Shown: one piece after another, positions 25,944 to 34,279 of the stretch
Position numbering within the stretch: the stretch's first letter is position 1
Layout: every line of letters starts with the position of its first letter
NCBI GenBank assembly: GCA_964431965.1
Contig: CAYSLU010000007.1
Location: 1-64,000 of the forward strand
Direction: 5' to 3'
Length of the DNA stretch: 64,000 nucleotides
DNA from: CAYSLU01 sp964431965
Lineage (GTDB): Bacteria; Verrucomicrobiota; Kiritimatiellia; CAIKKV01; CAYSLU01
The notes under the pieces: model-generated
Database searches by the model: none
Told to the model about the DNA's origin: nothing
The model's input: the letters and a program-made list of their open reading frames with translations, nothing else
Position numbers and translations under genes: made by a program

Positions 25944-28049
25944 TCATGCCTCGACGCTAATCCGGGCGTCGACCGCCACGGCAAAGCTGCCGGTTCCGGC
26001 GGGGCCGACCACGAAGGGATTGATGTCCAACTCCTTGATCTGCGGGAAGTCCGTCACGAGCTGCGAGAGCCGCAGCAGCGCCTGCACGATGGCGTCGATG
26101 TCCGACCCGGCCTGCCCGCGGACGCCCTTCAGGATCTGGTACGTGCGCGTGCGGGTCAGCATCTCGCGGGCGTCCGACTCGGTCAGCGGAGCCAGCGAGA
26201 ACGTCACATCCTTGAGCACCTCGACAAGGATGCCGCCAAGGCCGAACATCATCATGGCCCCGAACTGGCGATCCCGGTTCACCCCGAGGATCACCTCCTG
26301 CCCCTTGCGGCACATCTCCTGCACCGACACGCCGACAATCTTGGCCTGAGGCATCTTCTTCGGAATGCGGTACATCATCAGGTCGTATGCATCCGTCACC
26401 TGCCGTGCGTCAGCCAGCCCCAGCCGGACGCCTCCGACATCGGACTTGTGCAGGATGTCGGGTGACCAGATCTTCATGACGACCGGGTAGCCAATCTCCT
26501 CGGCGGCCCGAACCGCTTCATCGGCGGTTGCGGCCACGACGCCCTTCGGCGTCACGAATCCGTATGCGGCCAGGACGGACTTGGCATCCATCTCGCCGAT
26601 CTCACGGAGCCCCTGGCGCAGGTGTTCGTCGACGATCCGGGCGGCGGCGGCGCGGTCGGCCGGAACCCGCTGGATGACGCGCTCGGGCCGGGCTCGCCAG
26701 TTGGCGTAATCCGACATGACCTTGATCGTCCGGGCCGCGCTCTCCGGCGAATCGAACTGAGGAATGCGGCCATCGCGGAAGACCTTCATCGCATCGGCCG
26801 TCTTCAGGGCGCCCATGAAGCATGCCAGGACGGGCTTCTCGGGCCGCGCCCGGCTGACCCGCACCAGCGCCTGGGCCGTCTCCGTGCACTGGGTCATCAC
26901 CTGCGGCGTAAGCAGCACGATCATGGCATCCGTGTTCGGATCGTCGAGCACGGTCTTCATGGCGAACTCGTACCGGTCGGCAAGCGCGTCGCCGAGCACA
27001 TCCACCGGATTGGTTACGTTCGCCGCGTGCGGCAGCGAACCGGCCAGGCACTTCATGGTCTCGTCCGACAGTTTCGCGAAGGTCATCCCCTCGCGCTCGA
27101 TGGCATCGGCCGCCATGATGCCGGGCCCGCCCGCATTCGTGACCACGACCACGCGCGAGCCCCTGGGCAGCGGCTGGTAGGCGAACGCCTGGGCATAGTC
27201 GAACTGAGCCTTGATGGATGGGCAGCGCACAATACCCGTTCGGTCGAACAGGCAGTTGTAGACGGTGTCCCCTCCGGCCAGGCTCCCGGTGTGCGAGGAG
27301 GCGGCCTTTGCTCCGGCCGCCGTGCCGCCCGCCTTCATCAGCAGAATCGGCTTGCGGCGGCTGATCTTCTCCGCCTCGGTGATGAACCTCTGCCCGTCCA
27401 GGATGTTCTCGAGGTATCCGGTGATCACCTTCGTATCGGGGTCGTCGCCGAGCGCCTGAATCAGGTCCAACTCGTTCAGATCCGCCTTGTTTCCGATACT
27501 CATCAGCTTGCTGAAGCCGATGCCGCCGGCATTGGCCATGTCCAGGATGGCGGACATCAGCGCACCGGACTGCGACAGGTAGGCGATCCCGCCCTCGGAC
27601 GGCAGGTCGCCCCCGAAGCTGGCGTTCAGGCGGCTTTTCGGAACCATCACGCCCAGGCAGTTCGGGCCGATCATCCGGACCCCGGCCGCCCGCGCGATCT
27701 CAAGCACCTCGCGCTCCAGCTTGGCGCCTTCCGCCCCGACTTCCTTGAAGCCGGCCGTGATGAGAATCACGGCCTTCACTCCGACGGCCGCGCACTGCTT
27801 CATGACCGGCACGACAGCCTTGGACGGCACGACGATGATCACCAGGTCCGGCACGGAGGGGGTCGCGGTCAAGTCGCGATAGCACGGCCGCCCCTCGACC
27901 TCGTCCGCCTTTGGGTTGATGGGATAGATCGGCCCCGCGAACCCGCCTTGGATCAGGCTCACGAGGAGCTCGTGCCCGACCTTCCCGGCCTCGCGAGAGG
28001 CTCCAACGACGGCGACCGATCGGGGGGTGAAGAAGCTGTCGAGGCTCAT
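25944..28049 (-). CDS. ADP-forming acyl/acetyl-CoA synthetase (ACD family)
   Basis: 701 residues, cytoplasmic. Order: a CoA-binding Rossmann domain (SFFTPRSVAVVGAS), two succinyl-CoA-ligase-like flavodoxin domains including SSHTGSLAGGDTVY with the phosphohistidine, then an ATP-grasp domain (VVMKIWSPDILHKSDVGGV). These enzymes convert acyl-CoA, ADP and phosphate to acid, ATP and CoA, common in anaerobes for making ATP from acetate or branched-chain acid production. This is the fused single-chain form. The frame is open upstream by 69 codons without similarity, so I placed the start at 28049, where the CoA-binding domain begins; the ribosome-binding site there is weak (AAAGG twelve bases out). 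Convergent with the triplicated protein; 4 bases between the stops. Confidence 0.9.
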   Translation of the reverse strand: MSLDSFFTPRSVAVVGASREAGKVGHELLVSLIQGGFAGPIYPINPKADEVEGRPCYRDLTATPSVPDLVIIVVPSKAVVPVMKQCAAVGVKAVILITAGFKEVGAEGAKLEREVLEIARAAGVRMIGPNCLGVMVPKSRLNASFGGDLPSEGGIAYLSQSGALMSAILDMANAGGIGFSKLMSIGNKADLNELDLIQALGDDPDTKVITGYLENILDGQRFITEAEKISRRKPILLMKAGGTAAGAKAASSHTGSLAGGDTVYNCLFDRTGIVRCPSIKAQFDYAQAFAYQPLPRGSRVVVVTNAGGPGIMAADAIEREGMTFAKLSDETMKCLAGSLPHAANVTNPVDVLGDALADRYEFAMKTVLDDPNTDAMIVLLTPQVMTQCTETAQALVRVSRARPEKPVLACFMGALKTADAMKVFRDGRIPQFDSPESAARTIKVMSDYANWRARPERVIQRVPADRAAAARIVDEHLRQGLREIGEMDAKSVLAAYGFVTPKGVVAATADEAVRAAEEIGYPVVMKIWSPDILHKSDVGGVRLGLADARQVTDAYDLMMYRIPKKMPQAKIVGVSVQEMCRKGQEVILGVNRDRQFGAMMMFGLGGILVEVLKDVTFSLAPLTESDAREMLTRTRTYQILKGVRGQAGSDIDAIVQALLRLSQLVTDFPQIKELDINPFVVGPAGTGSFAVAVDARISVEA

Positions 28050-28259
28050 GGTAGCAGGCTGCCTTTCTCTCGCGACCCTTGGCCGCGCGCACATCCAATC
28101 CGGCGCGGCGCACGCGACGGATCGATCATCGAACCCGCGATCCGGACACTCCCGGCGGACACGCCGGAACCCCAGAATCGCATGAGACAAAAATCGGTTT
28201 ACAATACGCTGGTGGTCATCGGGGTTCAAGAGCGATCGACCGCGTCCCGCGGTCAATCG
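28050..28259. other. Gap between the ACD gene and the glycan locus
   Basis: 210 bases, no gene. It contains a hairpin just after the ketoisomerase-like gene (see the terminator entry) and presumably the minus-strand promoter for the ACD gene, which I could not identify. Confidence 0.5.
28234..28258 (-). terminator. Hairpin terminator of the 28-kb glycan gene run
   Basis: On the minus strand GATTGACCGCG-GGA-CGCGGTCGATC forms an 11-pair stem (one G-U) with a 3-base loop, beginning two bases after the stop of the ketoisomerase-like gene. No U-run follows, but size and position fit the end of the minus-strand glycan operon. Confidence 0.55.
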
Positions 28260-28655
28260 TCAAAAATCAAACGGAATGGTATCGGGGTCCCGGGGATCGT
28301 ACGGCACATCCGAGTAGGCCAGCAGCATCGCCGGGGTCGGGCCGGCGTTGGAGAACGCATGCGCGCGGCCCGGCGGAACCACCACCACGGCCGGGCGGAG
28401 CGCATCCAGATCGACCGCCCGGCGCTCGCCCGTCGCCGTGTCGCACAGGGACAGGGTCGCCGTCCCGCCGATCAGGCAGAACCACTCGGTCGTGCGCTGG
28501 TGATAGTGGGCGCCGCGGGCCTGCCCCGCCTCGGCCACGGAGAGGTAAATCTCCCCGAACGTCCGGTCTCCATCGAGCTGCTGCCGCATCAGCACCTTCA
28601 GGAACCAGCCGCGGGCGTCGGCGCGACGCTCCAGCGGAATGATGCGCACGTCCAT
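28260..28655 (-). CDS. Cupin sugar-nucleotide isomerase/epimerase-like protein (FdtA/WxcM type)
   Basis: 131 residues. A small double-stranded beta-helix (cupin): MDVRIIPLERRADARGWFLK opens it, SVAEAGQARGAHYHQRTTEW carries the metal or active-site His residues, then VVVPPGRAHAFSNAGP. It resembles dTDP-sugar 3,4-ketoisomerases and dTDP-4-dehydrorhamnose 3,5-epimerase-like proteins. Placed right after the NAD-dependent epimerase (4 bases apart), it probably completes a deoxysugar branch for the glycan, exact sugar unknown. GGTGAG lies close to the ATG. It is the last gene of the minus-strand run, next to a hairpin terminator. Confidence 0.75.
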   Translation of the reverse strand: MDVRIIPLERRADARGWFLKVLMRQQLDGDRTFGEIYLSVAEAGQARGAHYHQRTTEWFCLIGGTATLSLCDTATGERRAVDLDALRPAVVVVPPGRAHAFSNAGPTPAMLLAYSDVPYDPRDPDTIPFDF

Positions 28656-28659
28656 GGTC

Positions 28660-29601
28660 TCACCCGATCCCGTGCTCGCGCCGATACCAGTCGATCGTGC
28701 GCTTCAGGCCGTCGTCAAGCTCCACGCGGGGGACCCACCCCAGCAGGCGGCGCGCCTTGCTGTTGTCGCAGTAGAAGTGCCACGTTTCGCCCGGGCGGTA
28801 CGGCAGAACCCCGAACTTGGCCTTGAGCGGCTTTCCGGCGATGGCTGAAATGCGCTCCACGACGTGGCGCAGGGGATACTCATGCCCGTTGCCCACGTTG
28901 ATGATCTCGCCCAGCGCGGCCGGCGTGACCGCCGCCCGGACAAACCCGTCCACCGTGTCGGTGACGAAGTTGAACTCCCGCGTCTGCTCTCCGCCCGTCA
29001 TCGGGTACTCCTCCTCGCGCAGCGCCGCCAGTATGGCGCTGGGGAGGAACATGCGGGTGTTCTGGCCGGGGCCGTATGACAGCAGCGGGCGGATCACCAC
29101 GACCGGAAGGCCCATCGTCTTGTGCAACATCCGGCCGTAGAGAACCGCGGCCGACTTGGAGGCCGAGTAGGGCGATACCGGGTTGAACGGCTGATCCTCC
29201 CGAAACGGAGCCGGGTTGTCGCCGTACTCCTCGCATGTGCCGGTCAGCACAAAGCAGTCGCAAGCCGACTCCGGAAGCACCCGAAGCAGGTTGAGCGTGG
29301 TCTTCAGATCCTCGAGGGAGTCATCGATCATGGCCAGCGAGCGCGCGACGTTCGAATGGGCCGCCAGATGGAAGACCTTCACCGGCCGGACGCGCGCCAT
29401 GAGATCACGCGCGGAGGCTGGATCGGACAGATCCCCGAGCTCCAGCCTGGCTTGCTTTGGGAGCCGGCTGGTGTTCGCGCCGGGCAGGTCGGCCGCGTAT
29501 ACCTCAGCGCCCAGTTCCACCAGGCGCCCGACCAAGTGCGGCCCGATGAATCCGGCCGCTCCCGTCACCAGAACCCTCACGCCCTCAAGTCGCTCAATCA
29601 T
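28660..29601 (-). CDS. NAD-dependent sugar-nucleotide epimerase/dehydratase
   Basis: 313 residues, extended SDR. VLVTGAAGFIGPHLV is the NAD-binding motif, TGTCEEYG holds the catalytic Thr/Ser region and YSASK the Tyr-x3-Lys pair; RPLLSYGPGQN and PYRPGETWHFYCDNSKARRL are family marks. Likely a UDP- or dTDP-hexose 4-epimerase or 4,6-dehydratase supplying the locus. ATG at 29601 with TGGAGC seven bases upstream; a further upstream ATG (29649) adds 16 residues without similarity. Stop and the next gene are 4 bases apart, indicating one operon. Confidence 0.88.
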   Translation of the reverse strand: MIERLEGVRVLVTGAAGFIGPHLVGRLVELGAEVYAADLPGANTSRLPKQARLELGDLSDPASARDLMARVRPVKVFHLAAHSNVARSLAMIDDSLEDLKTTLNLLRVLPESACDCFVLTGTCEEYGDNPAPFREDQPFNPVSPYSASKSAAVLYGRMLHKTMGLPVVVIRPLLSYGPGQNTRMFLPSAILAALREEEYPMTGGEQTREFNFVTDTVDGFVRAAVTPAALGEIINVGNGHEYPLRHVVERISAIAGKPLKAKFGVLPYRPGETWHFYCDNSKARRLLGWVPRVELDDGLKRTIDWYRREHGIG

Positions 29602-29705
29602 GCGCTGCTCCAGATGCGGTTCTCCGAAGGCGTGTCGCTCCGAGGCCACACCTCGCGCCCGCGTTCACACAGCCGCCGCAGCCAGCCCCCCCCCGGAACG
29701 TTCCG

Positions 29706-30425
29706 TCAGGATGCGCGGCCGAATCGGCCTCTCCTCAGCTTGCAGAGAAAGATATTGCGCAGGAACTCGATAACCGTGCCCCAGTTGACATTCGATTCGC
29801 CATGCCCCCGGGCATGGAACACAACGGGCACTTCCCCGATCTTCAGGCCGGAGCCGGCTGCCTTGATGACAATCTCGGCATCGATGAACCAGTCGCGCGA
29901 CTGAATGGCCAGCCCCTCAAACGCCTCGCGGCGGAAGATCTTGGGGAACCCGTTGATGTCGCGAACCGGGCAGCCTCGGAACAGGAGCGGAAACAGGACG
30001 TTGTAGACGCGCGTGATCAACAGCCGCTTGAACCCGTCGTGCCGCTCGACGCGCGACGCCTTGCAGATATCCAAGGATTCGTCGCGGAGCTTCTGGAACA
30101 CGCGCACGTGGTCCTCTGCATGGACCTGTCCGTCACCGGCCGTGAACCCGATGTACCGGCCGGTACACCGGGCCAGCCCCTCGAGAATCCCGCCTCCGTA
30201 TCCCTGATTCTCCTTGAGGTGGACCGGCTTGATGCCGGGGTGGCTGGCCGCCAGCTGGTCTATCAGCTCGCCCGTCCGGTCAGCCGATCCGTTGTTGACA
30301 AGAACGAGCTCGAACGGAACGCCCGCCTTCTTGAAGCCGGCCAGCAGGTCATCGAAGACGGTTCGAACATTCCGCTCCTCGTTGTACAGAGGAATCGCGA
30401 TCGACAGTTCCGCTACACGCTCCAT
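29706..30425 (-). CDS. Glycosyltransferase family 2
   Basis: 239 residues, cytoplasmic with no transmembrane segment visible. IAIPLYNEERNVRTVFDDL and VLVNNGSADRTGEL are the GT-A nucleotide-binding marks, TAGDGQVHAEDH is in the DxD-loop position and DINGFPKIFRREAFEG, SRDWFIDAEIVIKA follow. It belongs to the dolichol-phosphate mannosyltransferase-like branch, which transfers sugars to polyprenyl phosphate or a growing glycan. ATG at 30425 with AGGGGG six bases upstream. It sits 104 bases from the epimerase and 106 from the UroD-like gene. Confidence 0.85.
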   Translation of the reverse strand: MERVAELSIAIPLYNEERNVRTVFDDLLAGFKKAGVPFELVLVNNGSADRTGELIDQLAASHPGIKPVHLKENQGYGGGILEGLARCTGRYIGFTAGDGQVHAEDHVRVFQKLRDESLDICKASRVERHDGFKRLLITRVYNVLFPLLFRGCPVRDINGFPKIFRREAFEGLAIQSRDWFIDAEIVIKAAGSGLKIGEVPVVFHARGHGESNVNWGTVIEFLRNIFLCKLRRGRFGRAS

Positions 30426-30531
30426 GATGCCCCCTGCTCGCACGGCCCGCAGTCAACCGCCCCCGAAAATCTGCGTGATTATAGCACGCCCCATGGGAGG
30501 CGCATGCCTCTTTCTCGTTCCGCTATGACGG

Positions 30532-31614
30532 TCAGCCGCATTCCCGGAGACAACGCAGATAGTGCTCAAACGCAGAAAGCGGAACATTCGGGGGGACGGT
30601 ATGGTCGAGGGTGGGAATGAAGCCGCCGCGGTCCCGGAAGTGCGGGAGAACCCGATCCACCTCTCGGCTGATGGCGTCGGGCCCCTCGGCGAGGGCGCGC
30701 TTGTCGATGCCGCCCATGATCCCAAGTGACGGATGGCGGTCCGCGACGGCGCGGACATCCATCCCGGCCTGCACCTCAAAGGGCATCAGGGCATCCGCCC
30801 CGCACTCGAGGAAGAGCGGGATCAGCTTCCAGCAGTCGCCGTCCGTATCCACCAGCACCGCCTGCACGCCGGCCGACCGGGCGGCCTCGACTACCGCGCA
30901 GTAGCGCGGCAACAGGAAGCGCCGGAAATGGTCCGGCCCGATCAGCGGGCCGTTCCGGTAGCACATGTCCTCCCACACCAGCAGGACGTCCACACGGACT
31001 CGTTCCGCCAGCCGGCGGATGAGCTCTACGTACAGGTCCCGCCAGTTGTCGAGCACCTCCGACAAGAGGGCCGGATCGTCGTACAGGACGTACGCCAGCC
31101 CCTCCTCGCCAAAGAGGTTGCGCGGGTGGCCGTAGGCGCCGCAGATCGGAAGCATCGTGGGCGTCTCCGGCTCACGGGCACACCGCGTCGCCAGAGCGCT
31201 TACGTCGCCAATCCGGGCCGGGACGTCGGACGGATCGAGACGGCGACGGACCTCCCGCCAGTCGCCGCGGGACGTCACCGGAAACCGCAGGAACTGGGGC
31301 ATGGACGTGTCGCTCCGCTCGCCCAGCTCGCGGCGCACAATGCCATCCCGTCCGACAAACACGCGACACCCGGCCTCATGCCCGATCGTAGCCTCGGCGA
31401 AGGCCGGGTGGTACGGGGAATCGGTATAGCCGGAGTTGATGCCAATCCGGATCAGCGGATCCAAGCCGAAATGCTCGGCGAAGTCCGCCCCCGCCGGATA
31501 CCCCTCCCCCACCCACCGCTCGCGCGTACTCGGCCAGGGACCATGCTCATACCGAAAAAACCGATCGGGCCGGCCGCCCCGCAGGGATGCCAGCAGGCGC
31601 TCCCGACTGTTCAT
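30532..31614 (-). CDS. URO-D superfamily protein inside the glycan locus
   Basis: 360 residues. MNSRERLLASLRGGRPDRFF, YEHGPWPSTRERW, LVWEDMCYRNGPLIGPDHF, LVDTDGDCWKLIP and PTLDHTVPPNV match the divergent URO-D/corrinoid-methyltransferase superfamily, like the gene at 2771-3955. Its ATG overlaps the stop of the GT39 gene upstream (ATGA, 31611-31614), so it is translationally coupled to a glycosyltransferase, which makes a role in the glycan locus plausible, perhaps methyl transfer. That is inference; conserved heme-decarboxylase residues cannot be judged here. Confidence 0.8.
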   Translation of the reverse strand: MNSRERLLASLRGGRPDRFFRYEHGPWPSTRERWVGEGYPAGADFAEHFGLDPLIRIGINSGYTDSPYHPAFAEATIGHEAGCRVFVGRDGIVRRELGERSDTSMPQFLRFPVTSRGDWREVRRRLDPSDVPARIGDVSALATRCAREPETPTMLPICGAYGHPRNLFGEEGLAYVLYDDPALLSEVLDNWRDLYVELIRRLAERVRVDVLLVWEDMCYRNGPLIGPDHFRRFLLPRYCAVVEAARSAGVQAVLVDTDGDCWKLIPLFLECGADALMPFEVQAGMDVRAVADRHPSLGIMGGIDKRALAEGPDAISREVDRVLPHFRDRGGFIPTLDHTVPPNVPLSAFEHYLRCLRECG

Positions 31615-32984
31615 CGCCCTGCTCCCCGGATCCGCGGCACGCTCCCGGTCCCCCTTCCGCCCAGCCCGTCAGACGCGGAGGCAAAGCCCCCGGACCCCAC
31701 CACGGCAAAGACCGCCAGGATCAGGATGTACGGCAAAACCGGCACCGAATACCGGGCGCTGGACGTAGAGGCCATGTGCAGCAGGGGGAAATAGGCCAGG
31801 ATCGGCAGCAGGCCCAGAAGCGCAGATCGCCGACGCCACGCCAGCCACACGCCGAACGCCGCCGGCAGAACCAGAACCGCCTGCATCACCGCCACGACAA
31901 CATGCAGCGCGCGAGACTCCCCGATGTAGCAGAACCAGAATCGGAACAGCTTGCGAACCGACAGCCCGGCCGTTGCCAGCGGGCGCGCCAGGACATTTCG
32001 CATCCCTTCGGCATACAGCAACGAACTGCTCCGGGCGCTGCTCCACGCGGAGTTGGCCAGCGTCAGACCCGGGCCGTACTCCACGCCCAGAACACGGGCT
32101 ACGTCCCTCTTGATCTCGTCGCGCTGGGCGGGCGTCAGCGGGTCGTCGTCGTTTCCATCCGTCGCCAGCCGGTTGCCGATCCAGAAGGTGTATCCACCGG
32201 ACGTATCGATCAGAATGAAGTCGCCGGACACCCGATGGTTGCGGATCGTCCACGGCGCGATCACGGCCAGCGCCAGCACCGTGGCCAGGGCAAAGCCCGC
32301 CAGGGACCGAGCGGGCCGCACGCGACGTCGCTCGAACGCGATCCACCACCCCGCCAGGAACAGCGGCAGAAACTGGATGGAGGCCTTTGTCAGCGCCGAG
32401 AGCCCGACGAGCAGGCCCAGAGCGGCCACGCGGCCAACCGTGAACGTCTCGCGCAGCCGGATAATCAGCCAGGCGGAAACGGCCAGCGCGAAGCTGAAGA
32501 GCGTCTCCGGCATCAGCCGGGTGGCATTGATCACGAACACGGGGTAGACGGACAGAAGGGCGGCAGCCACGAATCCGACCGGTCTCCCGGCCAACCGCTC
32601 GCCGATCCGGAACGCCATCCACGCCGTGGCCGCGTTGATCAGGACTTGGAGCGCGATCATGACCGTCGGCGCCGACGCGCCGAAGCAGCGATAGGCGCCC
32701 GCCAGCAGGTAGATGTACAGCGGGGGCCGCCACAGAATCGTCTCGGCTCCGGCCGTCAGGACAAATCCGTTTCCGCCCGCGATGTTCCGGGCAATCCGAT
32801 CATACTCGTAGGTGCCGACGCTCAGTCCGCCGGTCAGCGACAGGATCACGGCCAGACCGCCGCCCGCCACAGCGGACAGCAGGAGCAGAAAGCCGAACAG
32901 TCGGCCGTCGCTGGCCGAGGCCGCCCGCCGGGCATGCGCCCACCAGCGCATGCCCTCCCCGCCCGCCGCGCTTCCGTCACGCAT
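31611..32984 (-). CDS. GT39-like membrane glycosyltransferase
   Basis: 457 residues, inner membrane, about ten to twelve predicted hydrophobic segments. ArnT/PMT-like pattern: a first external loop after the first membrane segment with acidic residues (VGTYEYDRIARNIA), WRPPLYIYLLAG, LLSVYPVFVINATRLMPETLF and TKASIQFLPL. These enzymes use polyprenyl-phosphate-sugar donors to glycosylate lipid or protein on the periplasmic face. Its start overlaps the preceding gene by 8 bases and its stop overlaps the UroD-like gene (ATGA). A second in-frame ATG (32951) has a closer GGAG, but the outer one suits coupling. Confidence 0.85.
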   Translation of the reverse strand: MRDGSAAGGEGMRWWAHARRAASASDGRLFGFLLLLSAVAGGGLAVILSLTGGLSVGTYEYDRIARNIAGGNGFVLTAGAETILWRPPLYIYLLAGAYRCFGASAPTVMIALQVLINAATAWMAFRIGERLAGRPVGFVAAALLSVYPVFVINATRLMPETLFSFALAVSAWLIIRLRETFTVGRVAALGLLVGLSALTKASIQFLPLFLAGWWIAFERRRVRPARSLAGFALATVLALAVIAPWTIRNHRVSGDFILIDTSGGYTFWIGNRLATDGNDDDPLTPAQRDEIKRDVARVLGVEYGPGLTLANSAWSSARSSSLLYAEGMRNVLARPLATAGLSVRKLFRFWFCYIGESRALHVVVAVMQAVLVLPAAFGVWLAWRRRSALLGLLPILAYFPLLHMASTSSARYSVPVLPYILILAVFAVVGSGGFASASDGLGGRGTGSVPRIRGAGR

Positions 32985-34233
32985 GCGCGCCCCCCGCCGC
33001 TCCGCGCCTGCGGCGCCAGACGCCCCAGGTCTCGGCCAGCAGATAGCCCGCCAGGATCAGGACGAACGGCATGACCGGAACGCAGTAGCGAAACGTCGAG
33101 ACGATCGCCGCGTGGATGCCGTTGAAGTAGAGAATGGTGACCGCCAGCACCCACGGGGCCCGGCGGCGGGCGCAGGCCAGGGCGAAGCCGGCGAGCGCGA
33201 GCGCCAGCACCGCGGCCTGGACGGGGACCAGGACCACGGAGAACCACCGGTTGCCCGGCAGAAAGATGTCGAACCAGAAGCGGAACGCCTTGCGGACAAC
33301 CAACCCGACGGTCTGCGCCGGATGCTCGCGGAACTCCGCAACGGCCGCCGCCGCGAAGCGGGGGTCGTTTTCGACCGTAAACGCGTCGCCTTCGCCGCGC
33401 GTGATGGCCGCGATGTCCTGCTTGAGGACGCCGAGCTGGTCGCCGTTCAACTCATCGTTGTCGCGCCCGTCCGTCTCCGCGTGGTTGCCCAGCCACAGGT
33501 TGTAGCCGCTCCCGGTCCCCAGCAGAATCGTCCGTCCGCTCACGAGATGATTCCGGGCCGTCCACGGCGCGATCGCCAGCAAGGCCACGCCGAGCATGAT
33601 CGCCGCCCCCCCCCATGCACGGCGTGTCCCCCCGGAGAGAGCCGGCACAAGGGCGGCGAGCAGAAAGATGCCGTAGAAGACGGAGAACCGGCTGAGCGTC
33701 GCAAGGCCCAACGCGGCGCCCGCGAGTCCCAGCCATCGCCATGAGCCGGATCGAATCCCGCGCGTCGCCGCATAGACGCCGGCCAGCAGCAGCATGGTGA
33801 ACAGGCTTTCCGTCAACAGCCGCACGGCGTAGTAGGCCGGGAATGGATACAGCCCGTATAGCGCGGTGGCGACAACGGCCGCGGGCCGTCCCAGCAGGTC
33901 GCGCGCCAGCAGAAACACCAGCAGGACCGAGATCAGATCGAACCCCATCTGCAGAGCGAACACCGGCAGCTGGGCCTCCGCCCCGCACACGCGGAACACC
34001 CCTGCCAGCAGCAGGGGATAAAGCGGCGGGCGGTAGAGGCTCGGCGCGGCTTCCTCGTGGATCACGTAGCCGTGCCCCGCGAGGAGATGCCGCGCGAGAT
34101 CGTCGTAGAACTCCTCCGCCGGATCGTAGTCCAGAAAGGCCGATACGCCGACGGCGCACGCCAGGCGCACGGCCAAGGCGCCGAGCAGCAGCCAGCGCAG
34201 ACGGACCCGCCCGCTGTCCCATCCCGCGTTCAT
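32977..34233 (-). CDS. GT39-like membrane glycosyltransferase
   Basis: 418 residues, inner membrane. Acidic first external loop DYDPAEEFYDDLARHLLAG, then LYRPPLYPLLLAGVFRV, LLTESLFTMLLLAGVYA and hydrophobic segments; the C-terminal half is periplasmic loops and membrane spans. Related to the neighbour at 31611 and to 44376. Likely transfers a sugar from polyprenyl phosphate to the glycan or a lipid in the periplasm. Start at 34233, weak ribosome-binding site; followed 46 bases later (upstream on the minus strand) by the radical SAM gene's end. Confidence 0.85.
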   Translation of the reverse strand: MNAGWDSGRVRLRWLLLGALAVRLACAVGVSAFLDYDPAEEFYDDLARHLLAGHGYVIHEEAAPSLYRPPLYPLLLAGVFRVCGAEAQLPVFALQMGFDLISVLLVFLLARDLLGRPAAVVATALYGLYPFPAYYAVRLLTESLFTMLLLAGVYAATRGIRSGSWRWLGLAGAALGLATLSRFSVFYGIFLLAALVPALSGGTRRAWGGAAIMLGVALLAIAPWTARNHLVSGRTILLGTGSGYNLWLGNHAETDGRDNDELNGDQLGVLKQDIAAITRGEGDAFTVENDPRFAAAAVAEFREHPAQTVGLVVRKAFRFWFDIFLPGNRWFSVVLVPVQAAVLALALAGFALACARRRAPWVLAVTILYFNGIHAAIVSTFRYCVPVMPFVLILAGYLLAETWGVWRRRRGAAGGAHA

Positions 34234-34279
34234 GTGCCTACGCCCGGCAGGTTGCCCGACGGCCCCTGCGCAGAGGGCC

